Shown in pieces: positions 15,560-23,720 of a DNA stretch of 25,896 bases. Position 1 is the stretch's first letter. Each line of letters starts with the position of its first letter. The stretch is from an uncultured Porphyromonadaceae bacterium. Its GTDB lineage: Bacteria > Bacteroidota > Bacteroidia > Bacteroidales > Barnesiellaceae_A. The position numbers and the translations under genes were made by a program. Under the pieces are notes generated by a model. The model saw nothing but the letters and a program-made list of their open reading frames with translations. It ran no database searches and was not told the DNA's origin. The stretch is taken from positions 1-25,896 of the forward strand of contig UQMR01000029.1 of the NCBI GenBank assembly GCA_900542255.1. The letters run 5' to 3'.

Positions 15560-18500
15560 ATGAAAGTCAATTTTTTCATCGATCATCCGGTATTCTCTGC
15601 CGTCATATCTATTGTCATAGTCATTGTGGGATTGATAGGCCTCACCATGTTGCCTATCGACCAATATCCGCAAATTACGCCGCCGGTTGTAAAAATAAGC
15701 GCGTCGTATCCCGGAGCAAGCGCACAAACGGTATCGCAGGCGGTGGCCACGCCGATAGAGCAGGAGTTGAACGGTACGCCGGGCATGTTATATATGGAGT
15801 CGAGCAGTTCCAACTCGGGAGGCTTTTCGGCTACGATTACTTTCGATGTATCTACCAATGCCGACCTGGCAGCCGTAGAGGTACAGAACCGGGTAAAACT
15901 GGCCGAATCGCGTTTGCCGGCCGAGGTGATACAAAATGGTATCTCGATAGAGAAGCAATCGCCCAGCCAGTTGATGACAATATGCCTCACATCGAACGAC
16001 CCTAAATTCGACGAGATATATCTGAGCAACTTTGCTACGCTCAACGTCCTCGACCTTTTGCGCCGTATCCCCGGAGTCGGACGCGTATCTAATATAGGTA
16101 GCCGCTATTACGCCATGCAGATATGGGTGCAGCCCGATAAAATGGCAAATTTCGGACTGACGGTACAAGACCTGCAAAACGCCCTTAAAGACCAAAACAG
16201 CGAGGCGGCTGCCGGTGTGCTGGGACAACAGCCTGTTGAGGATGTAGATATCACGATTCCTATTACGACACACGGACGTCTATCATCGGTCAGCGAATTT
16301 GAAGATATAGTAGTACGTGCCAATCCAGATGGCTCTATTGTAAGATTACGCGATGTCGCCCGTATTTCGTTAGAGTCGGCATCTTATAATACCGAGAGCG
16401 GTATCAACGACGGTAATGCAGCGGTACTCTATATATATATGCTTCCCGGAGCCAATGCAATGGAAGTTGCCCAAAATGTAAAAGAAGCCATGAAGGAGTT
16501 GAGCAAGAACTTCCCCGATGGCATGCAGTATGAGATACCCTTCGATATGACGACTTATATATCAGAGTCGATACGCGAGGTGTATAAGACGCTTTTCGAG
16601 GCACTGCTGCTCGTCATTATAGTGGTATTCCTCTCGCTGCAAAGCTGGCGGGCAACCCTGATTCCTATTGTAGCGGTGCCTATCTCTTTGATAGGAACCT
16701 TCGGGTTTATGCTTATCTTCGGATTCTCGTTGAATATGCTCACTCTTCTGGGACTTATTCTGGCCATCGGTATTGTCGTTGATGACGCGATTGTTGTGGT
16801 GGAGAATGTAGAGCGTATAATGGAAACCGAGCATCTTAGTGCTTACGAGGCTACCAAGAAGGCCATGGATGGGCTGTGCGGCGCATTGATTGCCACTTCG
16901 CTGGTACTGGCGGCCGTGTTTGTGCCGGTGAGCTTCTTGTCGGGTATAACAGGTATGTTGTATAGGCAATTTACCGTTACGATAGCAGTCTCTGTAATCA
17001 TCTCTACGGTGGTTGCACTTACACTTAGCCCCGTTATGTGTTCGCTCATATTGAAGCCCGTAGACCCCAATAAACCGAAAAACATCGTATTCCGCTATAT
17101 AAACAAATGGTTGCAGATAGGTAACGACAAATACGTAAACATTATATCCAAGTTCTTAGGACATCCTCGCCGGGTTATGACCTTCTTCGGGTGTACGATA
17201 GTGCTTATTATACTGTTTAACAAGATAATTCCTACCAGCTTCCTGCCAACCGAAGACCAAGGGTATTTCAAAGTGGAACTGGAACTGCCCGAGGGTGCTA
17301 CTTTGGAACGGACGCGGGTGGTCACAAACCGGGCAATAGATTTTCTGATGCAGGAGCCATCAATAGAATATGTACTGAATGTAACCGGTTCGAGCCCGCG
17401 CGTAGGAACCAGCCAGAACCGTAGTGAACTGACAGTCATCTTGAAACCGTGGGAAGAACGTGACGACGAAAGCATAGAGGATATTATGGCCAAAGTGCGT
17501 GAGGAGTTCGAGAAATACCCCGAGAGTAAAGTTTACCTTTCTACACCGCCGGTTATTCCGGGTTTAGGTAGCTCGGGCGGTTTTGAGATGCAGCTCGAAG
17601 CTCGCGGCGATGCCACATTCGATAATCTTGTAGAAGCCGTAGATACATTGATGTACTATGCGTCCCAGCGCAAAGAGCTCACCGGGCTCTCATCATCTAT
17701 GCAGGCCGAAATACCGCAGCTCTATTTTAATGTAGACAGAGATAAGGTAAAGTTGTCGGGGGTACCCCTCAAAGATGTATTCTCGACGATGAAGACGTAT
17801 AGCGGCTCGGTATATGTCAATGACTTCAATATGTTTAACCGCATATACCGCGTGTATATACAGGCCGAGGCTCCGTATCGCGAGCACAAGGACAACCTGA
17901 ACCTTTATTTTGTCCGCGGAAGCAATAATGCCATGATTCCCCTCACGGCACTGGGCGATGCCTCATATACGACAGGCCCCGGCAGTATCAAACGGTTTAA
18001 TATGTTCACCTCATCGGTCATAAGGGGCGAGGCTGCCAAAGGATACAGTACCGGACAGGCCATGCAGGCTCTCGAAGAGATTGCACAAAAGCACCTGCCT
18101 ACCAATATAGGTGTAGAATGGAGCGGCCTCTCATATCAGGAGAAAAAAGCCGGAGGGCAAACGGGCCTGGTTCTGGCACTCGTGTTTATGTTTGTCTTCT
18201 TGTTCCTTGCTGCGTTGTACGAGAGCTGGTTTATACCTATCGCTGTGTTGCTGTCTCTTCCTGTGGCGGCATTAGGCGCATATTTAGGCGTATGGGCTTG
18301 CGGACTGGATAACGATACGTACTTCCAAATAGGCTTGGTAATGCTTATGGGATTGGCCGCAAAGAATGCCATTCTCATCGTAGAATTTGCCAAAGAACAG
18401 ATAGAAGCCGGCAAAGGGCTGATAGAAGCAACGTTGAATGCTGCACACTTGCGATTCAGGCCTATTCTTATGACCTCTTTGGCATTTATTCTCGGTATGT

Positions 18501-18673
18501 TGCCTATGGTACTTGCTTCGGGACCCGGAGCTGCCAGCCGTCAAGCCATAGGTACGGGCGTATTTTTCGGTATGATAGTAGCAGTAACGGTAGGTATAAC
18601 GCTCGTTCCCTTCTTCTTTGTATATATTTATAAAATCAAGAACAGGCTGATGCCTAAAAAGCAGAAATCATGA
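15560..18673 (+). CDS. RND multidrug efflux pump, AcrB/HAE1 type
   Basis: Proton-driven inner-membrane exporter of hydrophobic and amphiphilic compounds. The 1037-residue length equals typical HAE1 pumps (AcrB is about 1049). The N-terminus MKVNFFIDHPVFSAVISIVIVI forms TM1, followed by PQITPPVVKISASYPGASAQTV of the porter domain. TM4 contains GIVVDDAIVVVEN with the proton-relay pair D408 and D409. The second half has the repeat helix GLAAKNAILIVEFAKEQ, with the conserved TM10 lysine. Twelve hydrophobic segments and two large periplasmic loops are visible. Its stop overlaps the start of the outer-membrane gene by 4 bp (ATGA). Substrates cannot be told from sequence. Confidence 0.97.
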   Translation: MKVNFFIDHPVFSAVISIVIVIVGLIGLTMLPIDQYPQITPPVVKISASYPGASAQTVSQAVATPIEQELNGTPGMLYMESSSSNSGGFSATITFDVSTNADLAAVEVQNRVKLAESRLPAEVIQNGISIEKQSPSQLMTICLTSNDPKFDEIYLSNFATLNVLDLLRRIPGVGRVSNIGSRYYAMQIWVQPDKMANFGLTVQDLQNALKDQNSEAAAGVLGQQPVEDVDITIPITTHGRLSSVSEFEDIVVRANPDGSIVRLRDVARISLESASYNTESGINDGNAAVLYIYMLPGANAMEVAQNVKEAMKELSKNFPDGMQYEIPFDMTTYISESIREVYKTLFEALLLVIIVVFLSLQSWRATLIPIVAVPISLIGTFGFMLIFGFSLNMLTLLGLILAIGIVVDDAIVVVENVERIMETEHLSAYEATKKAMDGLCGALIATSLVLAAVFVPVSFLSGITGMLYRQFTVTIAVSVIISTVVALTLSPVMCSLILKPVDPNKPKNIVFRYINKWLQIGNDKYVNIISKFLGHPRRVMTFFGCTIVLIILFNKIIPTSFLPTEDQGYFKVELELPEGATLERTRVVTNRAIDFLMQEPSIEYVLNVTGSSPRVGTSQNRSELTVILKPWEERDDESIEDIMAKVREEFEKYPESKVYLSTPPVIPGLGSSGGFEMQLEARGDATFDNLVEAVDTLMYYASQRKELTGLSSSMQAEIPQLYFNVDRDKVKLSGVPLKDVFSTMKTYSGSVYVNDFNMFNRIYRVYIQAEAPYREHKDNLNLYFVRGSNNAMIPLTALGDASYTTGPGSIKRFNMFTSSVIRGEAAKGYSTGQAMQALEEIAQKHLPTNIGVEWSGLSYQEKKAGGQTGLVLALVFMFVFLFLAALYESWFIPIAVLLSLPVAALGAYLGVWACGLDNDTYFQIGLVMLMGLAAKNAILIVEFAKEQIEAGKGLIEATLNAAHLRFRPILMTSLAFILGMLPMVLASGPGAASRQAIGTGVFFGMIVAVTVGITLVPFFFVYIYKIKNRLMPKKQKS

Positions 18674-20058
18674 AACATACTCCATATATATTGATAGCGA
18701 TAGGAATTGTATTGCTGCTTACCGTAAGTTCGTGTAAATTGGGCAAGGCTTACGTGCGTCCCGAGATGGAGTTGCCCGAGCAGTTGGACTCGCTTTCGCA
18801 AGCAGGCGATACCTTCTCGCTGGCCGACATGCATTGGTGGGAAATATATGGCGATACAATCCTTCAACAATTGATTCGGAAGACGCTCGCAAACAATAAA
18901 GACATGTTGGCATCTATTGCGCGGGTTAAAGAGCTGGCTGCTTTGAAGCGGGTAGATTTAGGAAAGATGTTGCCTCGTTTCGATGCCGATATTCATGCCA
19001 ATCGGGAAGTGGAAAATTATGGGGGAAACAACAGGGATGTATCGCCCGAGATTCACGGTGCAATGCTTATCTCATGGGAAATAGACCTGTGGGGGCGATT
19101 GCGTTGGGCATATGAGCGAAGTAATGCCGAATTGTTGCAAGCAATAGATAACCAGCGGGCGTTGCAGGTTAGTTTGGTAGCACAAGTAGCGCAATCATAC
19201 TATGAACTTTCGGCCCTGGATAACGAACTGGCGATAGTAAAGCAGACGTTAAGAGCCCGTGAAGAGGGACTCAGACTGGCCAAGTTGCGTTTTGAGGGCG
19301 GCCTGACGTCGGAAACCCCTTATCAGCAGGCTCAGGTAGAGTTGGCCCGCACGGCCACCATGGTGCCCGATTTGGAGCGAGCCATTGCCATAAAAGAGAA
19401 TGAGATAGCCCTATTGGCCGGAGAGTTCCCGTACCCGATACGTCGTATGATGATGGACGAGCATATAGAGCTTCTGCCGGACGAACTGCCTGCCGGCTTG
19501 CCCTCGTCGCTTCTGGAAAGACGCCCCGATGTGCAAGCTGCCGAGAAAGCGTTGATTGCGGCCAATGCCGATGTCGGCATCGCATTTACCAGTATGTTTC
19601 CTCGGTTGAGTCTGACGGCAAACTGGGGTCTTGAAAGCGAGGAATTCAAAGACTTCTTTAACTCGCCCTATACATTTATCAGTGCAAATTTGTTGGCGCC
19701 ATTGTTTTCATTCGGACAGAACAGAGCCAAATGGAAGGCGCAGGAGGCCGCCTACGAGCGCGAGGTATATCTGTATGAAAAGCAGGTGTTGGTTGCATTC
19801 AAAGATGCCCGGGATGCCATAATAACGTTCAATAAAAGCAAGGACGTATATAACTCGCGTAAAAAATTGGAACAGGCTGCATACAGCAACAACAAACTGG
19901 CCAACCTGCAATATATCAAAGGGTATATCAGTTATCTCGACGTGCTGGATGCGCAACGGGGATATTTCGATGCTCAAATAAGCCTTAGCCAGGCTGTCCT
20001 GGGCAAACAACTGGCCCTTGTCCAGTTGTATAAGGCACTGGGAGGCGGTTGGGAGTAA
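18670..20058 (+). CDS. TolC/OprM-type outer-membrane efflux lipoprotein
   Basis: Outer-membrane channel completing the tripartite pump. The 462-residue protein starts with a lipoprotein signal: hydrophobic residues 6-18 and lipobox VSSC, with C22 as the likely acylation site. Two OEP repeats follow; the motifs MHWWEIYGD, SWEIDLWGRLR (the conserved xxDLFGR-like turn) and LLERRPDVQAAEKALIAANADVGIAFTSMFPRLSLTANWG are diagnostic of the NodT/OprM subfamily. Later segments include APLFSFGQNRAKWKAQEAAYE and YLDVLDAQR. Maturation would need signal peptidase II, encoded 2.5 kb further on in another unit. A weak hairpin with T run lies just downstream. Confidence 0.96.
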   Translation: MKHTPYILIAIGIVLLLTVSSCKLGKAYVRPEMELPEQLDSLSQAGDTFSLADMHWWEIYGDTILQQLIRKTLANNKDMLASIARVKELAALKRVDLGKMLPRFDADIHANREVENYGGNNRDVSPEIHGAMLISWEIDLWGRLRWAYERSNAELLQAIDNQRALQVSLVAQVAQSYYELSALDNELAIVKQTLRAREEGLRLAKLRFEGGLTSETPYQQAQVELARTATMVPDLERAIAIKENEIALLAGEFPYPIRRMMMDEHIELLPDELPAGLPSSLLERRPDVQAAEKALIAANADVGIAFTSMFPRLSLTANWGLESEEFKDFFNSPYTFISANLLAPLFSFGQNRAKWKAQEAAYEREVYLYEKQVLVAFKDARDAIITFNKSKDVYNSRKKLEQAAYSNNKLANLQYIKGYISYLDVLDAQRGYFDAQISLSQAVLGKQLALVQLYKALGGGWE

Positions 20059-20069
20059 ATGAGAGCTCC

Positions 20070-20085
20070 CCTGATACAGGTTTTT
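20070..20085 (+). terminator. Weak terminator candidate after the efflux operon
   Basis: CCTG (20070-20073), loop ATA and CAGG (20077-20080) are followed directly by TTTTT (20081-20085). The 4-bp stem is weak. A neighbouring GGGAG/CTCCC pair (20051-20055, 20066-20070) may form a competing hairpin. Confidence 0.3.
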
Positions 20086-20203
20086 CTATTAAACTATGTA
20101 AATAAAGAAGATTATAAATTGTAATCACTTCTGTAAGTGCTTATAAGAGAGATTAAAAGGTGGTTATGATAATATAACACAAAAAAAAGTCAAAATTTTG
20201 CAG

Positions 20204-20230
20204 TTGGTAAAACAATTTGTTGTATCTTTG
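20204..20230 (+). promoter_or_regulatory. Promoter candidate for an intergenic RNA
   Basis: TATCTTTG (20223-20230) is a perfect TAnnTTTG box. TTG at 20204-20206 is 16 bp upstream and TTTTG at 20196-20200 is 22 bp upstream; either could be the -33 element. Transcription would start at about 20236. Confidence 0.5.
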
Positions 20231-20235
20231 CCTCG

Positions 20236-20437
20236 TAATGAGAATACAACAATTGATAAAACCAATCTCAGTTACCTTTAATCTACTATAGAATTACACT
20301 TTTTCAGCCCTCAGAAATTTGTAAAAGGGCATTTTGATGATGAAAAACATGTATTTTTAGACCTTAAAGATTAATTATTTAGAAGATAAACTGAATATAC
20401 AGCAGACATGCGATGAGCATCTCTGCTGTTTTTGTTT
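20236..20437 (+). ncRNA. Candidate stand-alone structured RNA, about 200 nt
   Basis: This stretch lies in a 460-bp gap between the efflux operon and the minus-strand DUF5131 gene. It starts just after a good promoter box and ends in an excellent terminator, with no meaningful reading frame between. Two further hairpins are visible: TGAGA (20239-20243) with TCTCA (20266-20270), enclosing ATTG/CAAT; and TTTTTCAGCCCT (20300-20311), whose TTTTTCA pairs with TGAAAAA (20341-20347) and GCCCT with AGGGC (20326-20330), with a one-sided 10-base bulge. That bulged rod is loosely reminiscent of 6S-type RNAs, but I cannot identify a family. It lacks the hallmark sequences of RNase P RNA and SRP RNA. A leader RNA is unlikely since no plus-strand gene follows. 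Confidence 0.5.
20399..20437 (+). terminator. Strong intrinsic terminator
   Basis: ACAGCAGA (20399-20406) pairs with TCTGCTGT (20422-20429). After a single C/C mismatch, ATGC (20408-20411) pairs with GCAT (20417-20420) around a 5-base loop. A T-rich tail (20428-20437) follows. It would end the intergenic RNA. Confidence 0.8.
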
Positions 20438-20518
20438 TACAACTATTCAATATGGTATAAAGCCAACGGCGTTATGGATGGAACCCTTTTGCCGATATAT
20501 ATGGGGTGGGGAATCGTC

Positions 20519-21232
20519 CTATAAGTCGATTCCCGCTTTATGAGCCTGCGGTATTTGTTCGTGTCGGGCTATATGATATGTACGCCCCTCCTTTACAAAA
20601 AGAGCGCCGGTCTGTTTGAAGTGGAATCCGATACCTTGTTCGGCGCATTGAGCCCTTATATGCAATATCCATTCATAATGGCAGGGACGGGCGTTATATC
20701 CCGATTCGCCTCCGGCAATCACCTCTTCTATACCGTTGCATGGCGGTAAGGTTATATCACCCAATAAAGGCTCGCATACAACGATTTTATGCGCAATAGG
20801 CGCTTGCAGGAAGTAGGGGAGGCGATAGTCGCACATCTCCTGGTTTTCTATGGTACAGCCTATTGTTACGTTGTCATATCCGGTTCCCCAGTCCGACGGA
20901 AGGCATTGGGCAATTCGGTCTATACGTTTGGTTATAAAAAGGAAACGCAAATCTTTTCTTACCCGCATCATATCCCATGCTGCCGGTCGCCACGCATCGG
21001 CTCTGTCGAGAAAAAAGTCGGAGCTGAAACAGGTATATACCAAGGAGCCAGATGCTATTTTATAGTCGCCGTTCTTTTTGCGTTGTACAGGCAGCGAGAA
21101 GGTCGATGTCTTTGTAACCTCGCTGCTCTCTCTACCATAACGAGAGTCGAAGCGATATACGTAGCAATTGCGGCAACCCTCTGACAATTTCAGGCATCCG
21201 TGCCAGGGATTCCACCTGCAATTACCTGTCAT
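20519..21232 (-). CDS. DUF5131 / phage Gp37-Gp68-family protein with C-X6-C-X2-C motif
   Basis: A 237-residue soluble protein. The N-terminus carries WNPWHGCLKLSEGCRNCY (residues 7-24), the diagnostic WNPW-G-C...GC-NCY block of the phage Gp37/Gp68 (DUF5131) family, with C13, C20 and C23 spaced C-X6-C-X2-C. Further family segments are FLFITKRIDRI, NVTIGCTIENQ, KIVVCEPLLG, VIAGGESGYNARP and GFHFKQTG. The three cysteines and a likely TIM-barrel layout suggest an iron-sulfur, radical-SAM-like enzyme, which is inference; no activity is established to my knowledge. Relatives occur in phages and mobile elements and, as I recall, beside 'three-Cys-motif partner' (TcmP) genes; none is visible here. 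It is the last gene of a minus-strand unit, 14 bp after the unrecognised 129-aa gene. Confidence 0.85.
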   Translation of the reverse strand: MTGNCRWNPWHGCLKLSEGCRNCYVYRFDSRYGRESSEVTKTSTFSLPVQRKKNGDYKIASGSLVYTCFSSDFFLDRADAWRPAAWDMMRVRKDLRFLFITKRIDRIAQCLPSDWGTGYDNVTIGCTIENQEMCDYRLPYFLQAPIAHKIVVCEPLLGDITLPPCNGIEEVIAGGESGYNARPCHYEWILHIRAQCAEQGIGFHFKQTGALFVKEGRTYHIARHEQIPQAHKAGIDL

Positions 21233-21246
21233 GGCGATTCATGGCG

Positions 21247-21636
21247 CTATCTTAGGACCTCGACCAGTTCTATATCGGCATGCTCGCGAAGCCTTCCTGT
21301 ATGCCAGTCTATCGATGTAATGGCATAGAGGCGGCATTCTTCATCGTCGTTTACACAACATTTGCGGTATATGCTGTTGTGTAATACGGCTTCACCGACT
21401 GTCATGGATGTATTTTTTTGCAACTCTTGTGAGAGGCTTGATGTAAACTGCTCTTTGAGTTCGTCAAATGCAGGGGATACAGCCAATAACAACCCCTCGC
21501 AGAAAGTCGTAAGCGATACCTCGCGCTGAAATGGCAGGATAGAGTCTATCCTGTAATCCATCGTAAGATATAGTATGTGCTTGTTGAGCAGCGAGCGTCC
21601 GCAACAAAGTTGGTGTGAAAAAAATCCTCTCTTCAT
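21247..21636 (-). CDS. Unrecognised 129-residue soluble protein
   Basis: I do not recognise a family. The protein has no signal peptide or membrane helix. It is acidic in its second half, with a cysteine pair near the N-terminus (C11, C12) and more cysteines at CCVNDDEEC (about 93-101). The core pattern suggests a small alpha/beta domain. Coding is supported by its tight place: it begins 4 bp after the DUF4296 stop and ends 14 bp before the DUF5131 start. A later ATG (MDYRIDSIL, residue 26) is an alternative start that would remove the first cysteine pair, but the spacing favours 21636. Confidence 0.6.
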   Translation of the reverse strand: MKRGFFSHQLCCGRSLLNKHILYLTMDYRIDSILPFQREVSLTTFCEGLLLAVSPAFDELKEQFTSSLSQELQKNTSMTVGEAVLHNSIYRKCCVNDDEECRLYAITSIDWHTGRLREHADIELVEVLR

Positions 21637-21640
21637 GTGC

Positions 21641-22537
21641 TTATTCCGGTATTAGTTTCTTGTGCCGCAGGGTGGTCTGTTGCGACTTTTTATTGGTTTT
21701 TGTCTTTGGGGCTGTTTCTACCCCGGGACGTTTTACAATGCGGTTGGGCAATGTTTCCATGACGTGATAAGGGAAATTTTCCATGCCCGGTTTCTCATGA
21801 ATACGCAACAGAATGATACTGTCCATATACATTACGTGGCCGTCGGCACGTTCGGGCATGGCAATGTATCCGTATACAGTATTCATCCTTATAGACGAGT
21901 CGCATTGTACCCTCAGTTCGTTCCATCCCTCTTTCTCTATTTTCCCCCAGTTGTAGTTGATATTTTGCTCGTCGTGTCTTGCGGCGAGGTATGTGATGGG
22001 TTTTACATTGTCTTTGGGCACGTTGACGACATGTATTTTCAGTATAAAACGGTCGTTTCGGAAAAAGTTTTCGTCGGCCGTTATATCAAAGGCAAATATA
22101 TTTTCTCTTTTGCCCGAGTCGAAAACATGAGCCCTCTCACGTTTCCATATATCTACGGTATCGCCCGCCCGGGTGAGTATTTGGGCATTGTCTTGCGCAA
22201 TGAGGGCCTTTATCTCTTCGTTCTCTTGGTTAAGCCGTTCTATGACTTTATCATATATTTCCATATACTCTTCTATATGGTTGCCATACCATACGAGCGA
22301 TGAGTCGAACTGGGCTTGCGTAATTTTGTGCCGGTTGAATACGGCCTCGCGAATGACACTTTTGGCGCTGTCGTTGGGAAATTTGCTATAATTGAGCGCT
22401 ATTACGGCTTCCGATTTGTGTATATCCACCAGCAAATCGGTCATCTCTCTTTTGTTCAATATCCCTTCATCCTGCTGCTTGCATGAGACAAGCGACAGGA
22501 GAGCAACTAACAATATGCTTGCGATGCCTATTCTCAT
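21641..22537 (-). CDS. DUF4296-domain lipoprotein
   Basis: The ATG at 22535-22537 overlaps the lspA stop by 4 bp and starts MRIGIASILLVALLSLVSC, a lipoprotein signal with lipobox LVSC (acylated C19); the frame runs further upstream but that would bury the signal inside lspA. This gives 298 residues. The next ~90 residues are the DUF4296 domain of Bacteroidota (LNKREMTDLLVDIHKSEAVI, then HKITQAQFDSSLVWY and HIEEYMEIYDKVIERL, helical). The second half is beta-rich and ends in a basic tail. Function unknown; probably envelope-associated. Coupling to lspA, whose product processes lipoproteins, is a recurring arrangement in Bacteroidales as I recall. Confidence 0.9.
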   Translation of the reverse strand: MRIGIASILLVALLSLVSCKQQDEGILNKREMTDLLVDIHKSEAVIALNYSKFPNDSAKSVIREAVFNRHKITQAQFDSSLVWYGNHIEEYMEIYDKVIERLNQENEEIKALIAQDNAQILTRAGDTVDIWKRERAHVFDSGKRENIFAFDITADENFFRNDRFILKIHVVNVPKDNVKPITYLAARHDEQNINYNWGKIEKEGWNELRVQCDSSIRMNTVYGYIAMPERADGHVMYMDSIILLRIHEKPGMENFPYHVMETLPNRIVKRPGVETAPKTKTNKKSQQTTLRHKKLIPE

Positions 22538-23175
22538 TGGCCGTTTTCGGGGTTTGTTTGTACAGCGTTGTCTGACAAAAAGTATCGGCGGTAAAATAGT
22601 ATGATACACAGCATGCCTATGGTTATGGCAGAGTCGGCAATGTTGAATACCGGGCGGAAGAACTCAAATAGTTCGCCTCCTATGAATGGAATCCAATCGG
22701 GCCAATAAAACTCAAACAAGGGGAAGTAGAGCATATCTACTACGCGCCCGTATAAGAAGCCGGCATAGCCGCCGCCTTCGGGGAAAAGCACTGCGACCTC
22801 GGGTGGCACGGGCGCATTGAATATGATACCGTAAAACAGACAATCTATGATATTGCCTATGGCTCCGGCTTCAAGGGCTGCTACGCATGCTATAAATCCC
22901 ATGGTATATTGTTCTCTTTTTGAGATATACCATAACAGATAGCCCAGTGCACTTGCCGCTATGATACGAAATAGTGTAAGAAAGAGCTTGTTGCCTATTT
23001 CCATGCCAAAGGCGGCGCCATTGTTTTCGATAAAAGCAATTTTGAACCAACTCGTTATATCTATGGTCTCCCCTAAATACATGTGGGTCTTTACTGCTAT
23101 TTTCGTGCATTGGTCTATAAGCAAAATGGCTACGACAATGATAATAGCCCATTGCCCTCTTGTTATTCGTTTCAT
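22534..23175 (-). CDS. lspA: Signal peptidase II (lipoprotein signal peptidase)
   Basis: Integral-membrane aspartic protease that removes the signal peptide of diacylated prolipoproteins. Four membrane helices are seen. The catalytic aspartates are in GNIIDCLFYG (D111; the usual family motif is GNxxDR, here C replaces R) and FNIADSAITIG (D181). ENNGAAFGM (50-58) is the conserved N-N-x-G-A-A/F segment. At 213 residues it is about 50 longer than the E. coli enzyme; the extra residues (about 115-165, with many P, G and aromatic residues) form an enlarged periplasmic loop, as I recall for Bacteroidota. Its natural substrates include the DUF4296 protein and TolC-type protein of this window. Confidence 0.97.
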   Translation of the reverse strand: MKRITRGQWAIIIVVAILLIDQCTKIAVKTHMYLGETIDITSWFKIAFIENNGAAFGMEIGNKLFLTLFRIIAASALGYLLWYISKREQYTMGFIACVAALEAGAIGNIIDCLFYGIIFNAPVPPEVAVLFPEGGGYAGFLYGRVVDMLYFPLFEFYWPDWIPFIGGELFEFFRPVFNIADSAITIGMLCIILFYRRYFLSDNAVQTNPENGQ

Positions 23176-23204
23176 GCTATATGAAAATAGTTTTCGTAAG
23201 AGTT

Positions 23205-23254
23205 AAAAATATCCCCGGCTACAAGCCATTTTGTGATGGGAGTCATGTAGCCGG
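23205..23254 (-). terminator. Hairpin between the DksA-family gene and lspA, possible attenuating terminator
   Basis: CCGGCTACA (23215-23223) and TGTAGCCGG (23246-23254) form a 9-bp perfect stem, with an inner CCAT/ATGG pair (23226-23229, 23236-23239). On the minus strand it is followed within 5 bases by TTTTT (23205-23209). It lies in the 94-bp gap between the two genes and could end or partially attenuate the upstream transcript. Confidence 0.5.
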
Positions 23255-23269
23255 AGATTGATAGCTGTT

Positions 23270-23650
23270 TTATTTTACGCCTTTGTTTTTGGCTTCGACG
23301 CTGAGTGTGGCGTGCGGTACGGCCAGCAATCGTTCTTTGGGAATGAGCTTGCCTGTTTCGCGGCATATGCCGTAGGTCTTGTTTTCTATGCGCACAAGAG
23401 CAGCTTGAAGGTGTTGGATGAATTTCATCTGACGCTCTGCAAGTCGCCCGGCTTCCTCTTTCGACAGCGTGTTGGCTCCCTCTTCCAAGACTTTGAAAGT
23501 AGGGGAGGTATCGGTTACATCGTTGCCATCAGTATTCATGATGGCAGCCTTCAAATTGTCATAATCTCTCAGTGCTTTTTCAAGTTTGGTATTAATGACA
23601 GCACGGAACTCTTCAAGTTCGGCGTCTGAATATCGGGTTTTTTCTGCCAT
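23270..23650 (-). CDS. DksA/TraR-family RNA polymerase regulator lacking the zinc cysteines
   Basis: A 126-residue protein with an N-terminal helical coiled coil (about 8-90) and a C-terminal zf-dskA-like segment: YGICRETGKLIPKERLLAVPHATLSVEAK (93-121). In classical DksA four cysteines bind zinc; only the first (C96) remains, the others being T99, S117 and A120. Cysteine-poor members are usual in Bacteroidota, as I recall. DksA proteins insert their coiled coil into the RNA polymerase secondary channel and act with ppGpp; the coiled-coil tip here (VTDTSPTFKVLEEGANTLSKEE) does not show a clear DxxDxA motif, so its effect may differ. It lies 70 bp downstream of ileS on the same strand and 94 bp upstream of lspA. 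Confidence 0.92.
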   Translation of the reverse strand: MAEKTRYSDAELEEFRAVINTKLEKALRDYDNLKAAIMNTDGNDVTDTSPTFKVLEEGANTLSKEEAGRLAERQMKFIQHLQAALVRIENKTYGICRETGKLIPKERLLAVPHATLSVEAKNKGVK

Positions 23651-23720
23651 AAGGATAAGGTTTTATAAGTTAAATATTTTACTAACACATGGTGGCCCAT
23701 AGAGTTCGGTCACATCGTTA

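Noticed and set aside
20236..20437. Riboswitch or leader peptide attenuator
   Set aside because: The strong terminator is followed by a gene on the opposite strand, so there is no downstream plus-strand gene to regulate in cis.
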